DNA of 31,771 bases from positions 1 to 31,771 of the forward strand of contig NZ_JASLIP010000053.1 of assembly GCF_030152825.1 (NCBI RefSeq), written 5' to 3'. The position numbers and the translations under genes are program-made. This document shows, piece by piece, positions 14,306-20,556 of this stretch; the stretch's first letter is position 1; the number at the start of each line of letters is the position of its first letter. Under the pieces are notes generated by a model, which did no database searches, had not been told where the DNA came from, and saw only the letters and a list, made by a program, of their open reading frames with translations. Origin of the DNA: Corynebacterium sp. (GTDB lineage Bacteria; Actinomycetota; Actinomycetes; Mycobacteriales; Mycobacteriaceae).

Positions 14306-15223
14306 GTGGCTAAGAAAAATAAGAAAAATCAGGATCTGCCCGAAGGCATAAGCCGCCGCCAGGCGAAGCTCGCTGCCCGCGCCGCGGAGCGCGAGAAGCT
14401 GCAGCGGGACGCCCGTCCGTACGCGGGCTTAGCGATGGAGTCCGACCTCATCGCGCTGCAGGAGTTCGTGCCTTCCGCTCGCGTGAAGGTCGAGGTCGAG
14501 GGCATCGACTTCCCGGTGTCTCTCGTGACCGTCTTGCCGGGCGCGGTCGCGGCGATGCGCCGTGCTGCCGAAGATGGTGGTGAGGGCTTCGTCGCGCTGC
14601 AGACGCAGCGCCCGGGCGATAACCCGAACCGTGACCTCGCGTACGCGCTGAACTGGATCAAGACCGCTGAGCCGGGCGCGGCCCTCGAGGTCGGCGTGGC
14701 CGACGGCAACGAGCCGGAGCTCACCGACCTGCTGGACCCGAAGACCGACGCGGAGATCGTCGTCGAGCAGGACTTCAACTGGTGGCTCACCGAGGAGCAC
14801 CAGGACAATCCGCAGGTCGCGGCGACGCTGCGCCGCGCCAATGACTCCGTCCTGCCCTCCGAAAAGGTGCGGGGCGAGTTCAAGGGTGCCGCCTGGTGGA
14901 TTGATCCGGGCGAGCGTGCCCACATCCGCTGGGTGCGCCCGGAGGATGAGAACGAGCTGCTCAACGCGCTGGCTCGCGTCCACGCTGCTGGCGAGCTGAA
15001 CCTCGGCGAGGGCTCCAAGTTCGCAGGCGTGTTCCGCACCCACGGCGTGATGGTTCCGGTTTGGGACCTCGATAACTCCTGGGAGCCACAGGCCTGGCAG
15101 AAGGGCCTGGAGGCGCTCGATAAGAAGATCGCCGAGGCTCTGGCCAATGACTCGGGCCGCTTCACCCCGGAGGAGCAGAAGGCGAAGCAGACGATCGTGT
15201 CCCGCGAGGTCACGATTCGCTAA
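14306..15223 (+). CDS. DUF5926-family protein, function unknown
   Basis: A 305-residue cytoplasmic protein found across actinobacteria and often mislabelled topoisomerase II. It begins with a lysine-rich stretch (AKKNKKNQ) and a basic helix (ISRRQAKLAARAAEREKLQRD), then an alpha/beta domain starting DLIALQEFVPSARVKVEVEG. Conserved-looking segments are DFNWWLTEEH, KGAAWWIDPGERAHIRWVRP and FAGVFRTHGVMVPVWDLD. No catalytic motif is recognised. Leaderless start at GTG 14306; the frame opens far upstream, overlapping the GDPD gene in another frame, and that part is not coding. Confidence 0.8.
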   Translation: MAKKNKKNQDLPEGISRRQAKLAARAAEREKLQRDARPYAGLAMESDLIALQEFVPSARVKVEVEGIDFPVSLVTVLPGAVAAMRRAAEDGGEGFVALQTQRPGDNPNRDLAYALNWIKTAEPGAALEVGVADGNEPELTDLLDPKTDAEIVVEQDFNWWLTEEHQDNPQVAATLRRANDSVLPSEKVRGEFKGAAWWIDPGERAHIRWVRPEDENELLNALARVHAAGELNLGEGSKFAGVFRTHGVMVPVWDLDNSWEPQAWQKGLEALDKKIAEALANDSGRFTPEEQKAKQTIVSREVTIR

Positions 15224-15238
15224 GCCCCTGCTGGGGCT

Positions 15239-15282
15239 GGGGCCGGGGAGTCCGCTGACGGGGCTCCCCGGCCCCGCTTTTC
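15239..15282 (+). terminator. strong intrinsic terminator after DUF5926
   Basis: GGGGCCGGGGAG (15239-15250) pairs perfectly with CTCCCCGGCCCC (15264-15275), followed by GCTTTTCT. Another short GC hairpin (AGCCCC-TGCT-GGGGCT) lies immediately before it. Confidence 0.85.
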
Positions 15283-15354
15283 TACCCATGCTGGCCCTCG
15301 CGGTGGATGCGCACCGCGGGTGCGGCGCGCTGCGGGCGTGGGACTCAGCTCGCC

Positions 15355-16863
15355 TTAACGAAGGCTGCTGAACAGCTGCTCGGCGGCGGCCTGGTCCCAG
15401 AGTAGGACGCTGCCTGCGTAGTTATCGGCGCTCCCCGAGGTCGGAACGACCTCCTGCTTCGCGCCGCGCATCTTCACTCCGAGGCGGGCGAGGTGCCACA
15501 TGTGATCGCCCTTATCCACGGTGAGGGATTTGGCGACGCCGTTGACCGTGGGGAAGAGGCGGAAGGGGTTGAAGAGCGTGCCGGGGGAGAGCATCTTCTT
15601 GCTCAGCGCGGATAACAGCTGACGCTGGCGGCCTGCTCGGTCCAGGTCGCCGCCCGCCGAGGCGTAGCGGGAGCGCACATATCCCAGGGCATTCGGCCCA
15701 TCCAGATCCTGGCAGCCCGCGGGGAGGTTGATGCCCGCCATTGGATCGTCGAGAGGCTCCTCGAGGCACATCTCGACCCCGCCCACGCCGTCCACGGCGT
15801 TGGCGAAGCCGGCGAAGCCGACCTCCGCGTAGTGGTCGATCCGCAGCCCCGTGGCCTCCTCGACCGTGCGCTGCAGGAGGGCCGGGCCACCGAGGGCGAA
15901 GGCGGCGTTGATCTTATTTTCCCCGTAGCCGGGGATGTTAACGAAGCTATCGCGCGGCAGGCTGATCATCGTGGCCTTCCCGACGAGCGGCAGGTGCACC
16001 AGGATGATCGAGTCCGTGCGGCCCTCTGATTCATCGAGCATGCCCGCGGAGAGCCGATCGGCGGTCTCCTGGTCCAGTCCGGCGCGGGAGTCCGAGCCGA
16101 CGAGCAACCAGTTGGTGCCCGCGGTTCCGCCCACGCGGCCCTCGTAGTTCTGGAGCGCTTCCGTGCGCTGCAGCTGGGAGTCCGCCCACAGCAGCGTGCC
16201 GCCACCGAGCACCAGGAAGAGCGCGAGCAGGAGCATCAGGGTCCGGCGGATGCCGAGGCGACGCCGTGGTGCGCGGGGGCTGCCCGAACGACGGGGACGG
16301 CCGCGGCCCGGCTCCATGCGCTGCGGCTGGCGGCCGGGGCCGCCCCAGTCGGCGCCCCGGCCTGCCCCTCCCGCGGGCTGCGGGTACTGACGGTGACCTT
16401 CGGGTCGTGCTGTGGCCGGGCGTGGGGGCTGCTGATACGCGCCGCGCGGCTGTGCCTCCGGGTGTGCCGGACGATACGCGACTTGCTGGGGCGCTGCGGC
16501 CGAGCGCGAGGTGTAGCTCTCCCGGCGATGGCCTGGCTGCGGCGTTTCGGCTGATGGGGCCTGTCGGTAACGCGGTGGCTCGGGGTGTCGGGTTCTCTCT
16601 GAGCGCTGGCTCCTCCCTGCGTGCAGGGGCCTTTCGTGGCGGCCGTGCTCGGATCCCGGTGCCGGGGAAGGGCGCTGGCCGGCGGCGTCCGGAATATTCG
16701 AGCGGACATAGCGCGGCGGCGTAGGCGTTGGGCTATGTCCGGTAGCGCCGGACGCCGCGTTCGACGCGGGGTCGGGCGCGGGGCGACGACGCACCGGGCG
16801 GCCGAAACGGTCGGTCAGGACCCTGCCCTCCCGGTCGCGGGCGTAATCATCGCGTGAGTTCAT
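15355..16863 (-). CDS. LytR-CpsA-Psr family cell-wall glycopolymer ligase
   Basis: Membrane protein of 502 residues of the family that attaches arabinogalactan or other polymers to peptidoglycan. Residues 1-205 are an unusually long cytoplasmic region rich in Pro, Arg, Gln and Gly (for example YRPAHPEAQPRGAYQQPPRP), certainly disordered. One transmembrane helix follows at about 208-228 (LMLLLALFLVLGGGTLLW). The LCP domain shows NWLLVGSDSRAG, DSIILVHLP, ISLPRDSFVNIPGYGENKINAAF and YVRSRYASAGGDLDRAGRQRQLL, the phosphate- and metal-binding residues of the fold. It ends without a LytR_C domain, as in C. glutamicum LcpB. TAAGAT lies 6 nt before the ATG, so it is likely leaderless. Confidence 0.92.
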   Translation of the reverse strand: MNSRDDYARDREGRVLTDRFGRPVRRRPAPDPASNAASGATGHSPTPTPPRYVRSNIPDAAGQRPSPAPGSEHGRHERPLHAGRSQRSERTRHPEPPRYRQAPSAETPQPGHRRESYTSRSAAAPQQVAYRPAHPEAQPRGAYQQPPRPATARPEGHRQYPQPAGGAGRGADWGGPGRQPQRMEPGRGRPRRSGSPRAPRRRLGIRRTLMLLLALFLVLGGGTLLWADSQLQRTEALQNYEGRVGGTAGTNWLLVGSDSRAGLDQETADRLSAGMLDESEGRTDSIILVHLPLVGKATMISLPRDSFVNIPGYGENKINAAFALGGPALLQRTVEEATGLRIDHYAEVGFAGFANAVDGVGGVEMCLEEPLDDPMAGINLPAGCQDLDGPNALGYVRSRYASAGGDLDRAGRQRQLLSALSKKMLSPGTLFNPFRLFPTVNGVAKSLTVDKGDHMWHLARLGVKMRGAKQEVVPTSGSADNYAGSVLLWDQAAAEQLFSSLR

Positions 16864-16869
16864 GGGGAC

Positions 16870-16875
16870 ATCTTA
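16870..16875 (-). promoter_or_regulatory. -10 box, leaderless LCP transcript
   Basis: TAAGAT on the minus strand, 6 nt before the ATG at 16863. Confidence 0.55.
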
Positions 16876-16935
16876 GCGGGAGCGGTGGCACGTGGTCACG
16901 CGCACCGCCAGCAACACTGGAAACTACAGCCTCAG

Positions 16936-17031
16936 TCATTCCAAGTTGAGGTGACCGCGGGCGATGGCATTGCCCACGAAAGCCATCGTGTCGAGGAGCC
17001 CGTGGGCGACAACCAGCGGCCAGATCCGGCC
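16936..17031 (-). pseudogene. 3' remnant of a CPBP-family protease gene
   Basis: Translated on the minus strand this ends GRIWPLVVAHGLLDTMAF...NLE and stop, closely matching the C-terminus of the intact CPBP protease at 20557-21345 (GRVWPLIIAHGLIDTVAFAG). At DNA level 16966-17031 matches 20590-20655 at 55 of 66 bases by my count. Only the last ~30 codons remain, containing the third metal motif (AHGLLDT). No start codon or upstream protease sequence exists; the frame happens to continue in phase from the flavin reductase stop codon. It is a decayed fragment left by duplication or recombination. A 10-bp tandem repeat (GGCCAGATCC twice, 17018-17037) sits at the break. Confidence 0.8.
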
Positions 17032-17052
17032 AGATCCGGGCAGTGCGGCGAG

Positions 17053-17628
17053 TTACGCCGCAGTCTCCGACACCAGCTGCGCGAAGCGCTGCACGTAGCC
17101 TGCCACGAAATCACGGGTGGCTTCGTTATTGAAGCTTCCGTCTTCGTTGAGCAGGGTGGGGGACTGGCCAAGGAAGACTTCCGGTTGCCCCGGGGTCGGC
17201 ATGTCGAAATAGGAGAGCGCGAGGCGTAAGTTCTTCTGAGAGCTATAGCCACCCATGCGTCCCACGGAGTGGCTGATGATGCCGGCAGGCTTGTTCTTCC
17301 ATGCGACGTCCCCATTTGGCTTGGAGCCGATGTCTACCGCATTCTTTAGACAGGCGGGGATGGTGCGGTTGTTCTCCGGGGTGACGAAGAGGATGCCGTC
17401 GGAGTTTTTGATGATTTCTCGGAACTCGCGATATGCCTCGGGAACGGGCAGGTCGGTGACGGCGGGGTCGTCGTAGTCGAAGTTATAGAGCGGTAGGTGG
17501 CCGATCTCCACGATCTTTACGTCCCAGCTTTTGGGAAAGAAAGTGATGGCTTGTTTGGCGACTTTTCGGGCGAAGGAGCCTGCGCGCAAGCTCCCGACCA
17601 GGACACTGACGGTGTGCTGAGAGGACAT
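17053..17628 (-). CDS. NAD(P)H-dependent FMN reductase (NQR/ChrR-like flavoprotein)
   Basis: Flavodoxin-fold oxidoreductase of 191 residues that reduces FMN or quinone-like acceptors with NAD(P)H. The FMN phosphate loop is VGSLRAGSFARKVA, followed by LPLYNFDYDD and the flavin-stacking motif TPENNRTIPACLKNAVDIG (canonical TPEYNxSxPGxLKNAID), then VGRMGGYSSQKNLRLAL. GGGAG lies about 8 nt before the ATG. It is the last gene of the nrdI-nrdF strand, 93 nt after nrdF, with no terminator seen between. The position suggests it could supply electrons to NrdI, whose reductase is generally unknown (inference). It could equally be an unrelated quinone reductase. Tyr is replaced by Asn in the TPExN motif. 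Confidence 0.87.
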   Translation of the reverse strand: MSSQHTVSVLVGSLRAGSFARKVAKQAITFFPKSWDVKIVEIGHLPLYNFDYDDPAVTDLPVPEAYREFREIIKNSDGILFVTPENNRTIPACLKNAVDIGSKPNGDVAWKNKPAGIISHSVGRMGGYSSQKNLRLALSYFDMPTPGQPEVFLGQSPTLLNEDGSFNNEATRDFVAGYVQRFAQLVSETAA

Positions 17629-17721
17629 TCTTGTCTCCCTTTCTGTTCTTGGGGTGTTCTTCTTTTTCTTGGGGGCGTCGGGGGCGGGGCGCGTTCTCCG
17701 CTTGGGTGGCGGATGCCGCGC

Positions 17722-18726
17722 CTAGAACTGCCAGTCGGCATCCTCGGTCTCCTCGGCGATGCCGATGATGTAGGAGGATCCGGAGCCGGAGAAGAAATCG
17801 TGGTTCTCATCCGCGCCCGGGGTCAGCGCCGAGAGGATTTCTGGGCTGACGCTCGTTTCCGAGCCGGGATAGATTGGGGTGTAGCCCAGGTTCATCAGAG
17901 CTTTATTCGCGTTGTATTTCACGAAGCGTTCTACATCCGCCATGAGGCCGAAGGGTTCGTAGAGCTCCGTGGAGTACTCCAACTCCAGCTGGTAGAGCTC
18001 CTCAAGGAGCTCGTGAGTGAAATCGGAGAGTTCCGCCGCCCGCTCCGGGTGGCGTTCGATGCCGCGCTGGAATTTATAGCCGGAGTAGTAGCCGTGGACG
18101 GCCTTGTCTCGCAGGATGAGGCGGATCATATCCGCCGTATTGCTCAGCACCCCGCGGGTGGAGAAGTGCAGCGGCAGGTAAAAGCCGGCGTAGAGCAGCA
18201 CGCTGGACAGCAGCGTGGCCGAGACTTTCCGCTTCAGCGGATCTTCGCCGAAGTAGTGCACCAGCACCTTGCGGCAGCGGGTCTGCAGAACCTCGTTCTT
18301 GACCGCCCAGTCGTAGGCCTCGTTAATTGCGGGTGTGTCGGACAGGGTGGAAAAAACGCTGGAGTAGGAGCGGGCGTGGACTGCCTGCATGAAGGCGATA
18401 TTGGTGTAGACGGCCTCCTCGTGTTCGGTGAGGGCATCCTGAATCTGGCTGATTTCGCCGACCGTGGCCTGCATGGTGTCCAGCAGGGTCAACCCGGTGA
18501 AGACGCGCATAGTGAGGGTTCGTTCCAGGTCAGAGAGGCTGTTCCAGTCCGGCAGATCATTGGAGAGGGGTACCTTTTCAGGCAGCCAAAAGTTCGCGGT
18601 GAGGCGAAGCCAGACTTCGAGGTCTTTCTCGTCCTGCACTCGGTTCCAGTTGATGGGCCGGATAGGGGTGTGCAGGTCGGTTTTGCTCTTGGGTGGGGTG
18701 ATTGAGCTTTCCAGGGTTTTATTCAT
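17722..18726 (-). CDS. nrdF: class Ie (metal-free, QSK-type) ribonucleotide reductase beta subunit
   Basis: Radical-generating small subunit of ribonucleotide reductase, 334 residues, clearly NrdF along its length (MRVFTGLTLLDTMQ, EHEEAVYTNIAF, DENHDFFSGSGSSYIIG). Compared with metal-binding NrdF, three carboxylate ligands are replaced: Gln114 in FMQAVHARSY for ExxH, Ser174 in TLLSSVLLYAGFY for the LLES glutamate, and Lys208 in RDKAVHGYY for RDESVH. Asp83, His117, His211 and radical Tyr121 are kept. This is the QSK signature of class Ie, in which the tyrosine is hydroxylated to a DOPA radical with help from NrdI and no metal is needed. AAGGAG lies 5 nt before the ATG. It lies 64 nt after nrdI. 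No nrdE or nrdH is in the window, so the catalytic subunit must be elsewhere. Confidence 0.95.
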   Translation of the reverse strand: MNKTLESSITPPKSKTDLHTPIRPINWNRVQDEKDLEVWLRLTANFWLPEKVPLSNDLPDWNSLSDLERTLTMRVFTGLTLLDTMQATVGEISQIQDALTEHEEAVYTNIAFMQAVHARSYSSVFSTLSDTPAINEAYDWAVKNEVLQTRCRKVLVHYFGEDPLKRKVSATLLSSVLLYAGFYLPLHFSTRGVLSNTADMIRLILRDKAVHGYYSGYKFQRGIERHPERAAELSDFTHELLEELYQLELEYSTELYEPFGLMADVERFVKYNANKALMNLGYTPIYPGSETSVSPEILSALTPGADENHDFFSGSGSSYIIGIAEETEDADWQF

Positions 18727-18790
18727 TGAACTCCTTGTGGCTGATTGGGGTGGACCTCATCGCCTCTGTCGTTTCTGGGGGGTGCATGTT

Positions 18791-19249
18791 TTAGGCGTTT
18801 TCTTTGCCCTGCTGTGCCCAGAAGGCGTCCAGGCCATTGCGAACCTTTTCGACGTCCTCGTCGGTGCCGAGGAGCTCGAAACGGTAGAGCTCCGGCACCC
18901 CGCATTTGCGGGAGATCACGGGACCGGCGATGCAGTAATGCTCCCCAAAGTTGGTATTCCCGCTGGTGATTACTCCCCGAATTAGGGCGCGGTTTTCCGG
19001 GATGTTGAGGAACTGGATCACCTGCTTTGGCACGGCCCCATTGAGTGCCCCGCCGCCATAGGAAGGCAGCAGGAGAACGTACGGGGCGTTGACTCGGATC
19101 ATGCCTTCGATTTTTGGCCTCAAGGGGATGCGCAGTGCGGGGCGCTCCAGGCGTTGAACGAAGCGGTGGGTGTTCTCGGAAACGCTGGAAAAGTACAGAA
19201 GATCTGGGGTTTCTTCTTCTGCTGCTCCGGGGATAGGCATCGAGGTCAT
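18791..19249 (-). CDS. nrdI: NrdI flavodoxin-like RNR activator
   Basis: Small FMN protein of 152 residues that makes superoxide for activation of NrdF. It has the phosphate loop YFSSVSENTHRF, LLPSYGGG, and the NrdI-specific region TSGNTNFGEHYCIAGPVISRKCGVPELYRFELLGT. In class Ie systems NrdI is needed to form the DOPA radical, so its position directly before a QSK-type nrdF fits well. The ATG at 19249 has TACTGT 6 nt upstream, suggesting leaderless translation; a second Met is three codons on. It is the first gene of the nrdI-nrdF-reductase strand. Normal corynebacterial order is nrdHIE with nrdF apart, so this pairing without nrdE is unusual. Confidence 0.95.
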   Translation of the reverse strand: MTSMPIPGAAEEETPDLLYFSSVSENTHRFVQRLERPALRIPLRPKIEGMIRVNAPYVLLLPSYGGGALNGAVPKQVIQFLNIPENRALIRGVITSGNTNFGEHYCIAGPVISRKCGVPELYRFELLGTDEDVEKVRNGLDAFWAQQGKENA

Positions 19250-19255
19250 GGCATC

Positions 19256-19261
19256 ACAGTA
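19256..19261 (-). promoter_or_regulatory. -10 box, leaderless nrdI transcript
   Basis: TACTGT on the minus strand, 6 nt before the nrdI ATG. I see no NrdR box pair around it. Confidence 0.5.
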
Positions 19262-19297
19262 CCTCAAGGCGTAATCAAAAGAAACCAAGCACCAAAG

Positions 19298-19326
19298 TTG
19301 TAACTACGATGCGACGAACTTATGCT
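19298..19326 (+). promoter_or_regulatory. promoter of the 90-aa gene (-35 and -10)
   Basis: TTGTAA (19298-19303), a spacer of exactly 17 bp, then TATGCT (19321-19326). Transcription would start near 19333, giving a leader of about 120 nt. It lies back to back with the nrdI promoter, about 37 bp apart. Confidence 0.6.
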
Positions 19327-19332
19327 TGTGGC

Positions 19333-19455
19333 GTCGGGGTACATCCCCTCGAAGGGGCACACTTCGCTCAATCCTCACCCGAGGATTGGCGGTCCCGGGA
19401 GGGGTGCTCCACCACACTGTCAGTGCGAGCACTGCCGAAAAAGAAGGTTAAATGA
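19333..19455 (+). ncRNA. structured 5' leader, candidate cis-regulatory RNA
   Basis: Three hairpins lie in series: CCCC/GGGG around 19345-19357, a perfect 8-bp stem CAATCCTC (19369-19376) with GAGGATTG (19381-19388) over a 4-nt loop, and a third where either CAGTG/CACTG (19421-19434) or GTGCTC (19404-19409) with GAGCAC (19427-19432) can form. The last two pairings exclude each other, as in a switch. GGGG at 19336-19339 can also pair with CCCC at 19345-19348. The leader ends at AAGAAGG, the ribosome site of the 90-aa gene. I do not recognise a known riboswitch family. Confidence 0.45.
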
Positions 19456-19728
19456 ATGAAAGAACACCCATCTGCCCAGCGCCACGGTTCCTGGATTGAA
19501 AGCATCGCCGTCGCAGAACTCCTTTACGACGGCAATCACGCTGCGGCCAAGGATTTAATTGATAGCTCTGCCTTCCCCGATGAGGTGGTGGGGGATGTTC
19601 TGCGCTTATTCTCCCTCTTTTTAAGGCTGCAGAGTGGGGCTCACCCCGAGGAAGTGTCCAGCTTTTTCGAGGCCAGCATTTCTGTGGGCCCGCCACCGAC
19701 CTTCGGTTCCCATCCCCGCCTGCCCTAA
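19456..19728 (+). CDS. 90-residue protein, function unknown
   Basis: A gene I do not recognise. The soluble protein begins MKEHPSAQRHGSW and is mostly predicted helix (IESIAVAELLYDGNHAAAKDLIDSS; DEVVGDVLRLFSLFLRLQSG), with an acidic segment HPEEVSSFFEAS and a Pro/Gly-rich end. AAGAAGG lies 8 nt before the ATG; an ATG four bases earlier is out of frame and has worse spacing. It has its own promoter and a structured ~120-nt leader, is divergent from nrdI and convergent with mntR (stops 15 bp apart). Its place between a metal-independent RNR and a manganese regulator suggests a part in the same response, but nothing in the sequence proves it. Confidence 0.7.
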   Translation: MKEHPSAQRHGSWIESIAVAELLYDGNHAAAKDLIDSSAFPDEVVGDVLRLFSLFLRLQSGAHPEEVSSFFEASISVGPPPTFGSHPRLP

Positions 19729-19743
19729 GGTCCCCGCGCGGTA

Positions 19744-20526
19744 TTAGTTCCCGGCGGGGCGTAATACCCAAATGGCTCCCAGGGCGTCTTTGCCGAGGGG
19801 AAAGCTCTTTTTGCCCGCCACCTGGACCAGCACCGATCCGCTAAAGGGTGCGCCCTGACCCCAGCTGATCTGCATTCCCACCCCCAGGTCCTGGGACTCG
19901 AAGAACTGCAGCAACTCCGAGTTATCGTCGGCAATCCGCACCACCTGCCCCAGCTCCCCCGGCGCCAAAGCGGTCAACGGGGTGGCGTCCGGCATCGCGA
20001 CCTGACCATCGGCGGATGGAATCGGATCCCCGTGCGGGTCGGTAGATGGGTTGCCCAGTACGTCAGCGAGCCGTTCCACCAGGAAATCGGAGACCGCGTG
20101 CTCGAGGTTCTCCGCCTCCGCGTGGACCTGATCCCAGCGATAACCGAGCGTGTTGAACAGGAAGGTTTCCAGCAGGCGGTGGCGACGCACCATTGTGAGA
20201 GCAACCCGGCGCCCCACGTCGGTGAGGGTTACCTCCCCGTAGGGGGCATGATCCACGAATCCCTGCTCGCGAAGTTTCTTGATCGCATCCGAGGCCGTGG
20301 ACAATCGCACCCCGACCTGCGCGGACAGAGTTTTGGCGGTCACTGGTTCCGCACTCCACTCCCGGAGATTCCAAATGGCTTTCAGATAGTCCTGGCTGCT
20401 TGCGGAGAGCGAGGCGATGATGGAGGCAAGCGTTTCAGGGCTCGACGATTGGTTCTGAGCGAGGGGGTCAGCCTGATCAGGAAGGGGATTTTCGGCCTTC
20501 TTGCCTGCAGTATTCTCCGGGCGCAT
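19744..20526 (-). CDS. mntR: MntR-type manganese-dependent repressor (DtxR family)
   Basis: Metal-sensing transcription repressor of 260 residues. After a disordered start of about 35 residues comes the winged helix (AKTLSAQVGVRLSTASDAIKKLREQGFVDH), the dimerisation/metal domain and a C-terminal SH3-like FeoA domain (about 195-258). Ligands at the sites that differ between MntR and DtxR are of MntR type: Asp46 in SQDYLKAIW where DtxR has Met, and Glu139 in EAENLEH where DtxR has Cys. His116, Glu142 and His143 are also present. Glu11 of B. subtilis MntR is Lys49 here. ATG at 20526 with TAGGCT 8 nt upstream; a GTG at 20556 abutting the protease stop is possible. It ends the amidase-CPBP-mntR operon and neighbours the nrd block. 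Confidence 0.9.
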   Translation of the reverse strand: MRPENTAGKKAENPLPDQADPLAQNQSSSPETLASIIASLSASSQDYLKAIWNLREWSAEPVTAKTLSAQVGVRLSTASDAIKKLREQGFVDHAPYGEVTLTDVGRRVALTMVRRHRLLETFLFNTLGYRWDQVHAEAENLEHAVSDFLVERLADVLGNPSTDPHGDPIPSADGQVAMPDATPLTALAPGELGQVVRIADDNSELLQFFESQDLGVGMQISWGQGAPFSGSVLVQVAGKKSFPLGKDALGAIWVLRPAGN

Positions 20527-20534
20527 GGCCCTTA

Positions 20535-20540
20535 AGCCTA
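20535..20540 (-). promoter_or_regulatory. -10 box inside the operon, before mntR
   Basis: TAGGCT on the minus strand, 8 nt before the mntR ATG; would let mntR be transcribed independently of the upstream protease gene. Confidence 0.4.
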
Positions 20541-20556
20541 GCAGCCCGGTTCCCAC

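Noticed and set aside
16936..17055. Read-through extension of the flavin reductase into the CPBP-like tail
   Set aside because: The frame is in phase after the TAA, but the tail is homologous to a protease C-terminus; the reductase already has its full family length.
17497..18705. 402-codon open frame opposite nrdF
   Set aside because: It is a shadow of nrdF and the reductase; the translation has no domain and no start signal, while the minus strand encodes recognisable proteins.
19325..19440. NrdR boxes upstream of nrdI
   Set aside because: No paired copies of the ACACWATATATWGTGT-type motif are present.
19333..19455. Known riboswitch (yybP-ykoY manganese, T-box, cobalamin, M-box) in the 90-aa gene leader
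   Set aside because: None of the conserved core sequences of these classes could be found by eye, so it is reported as unassigned structure.
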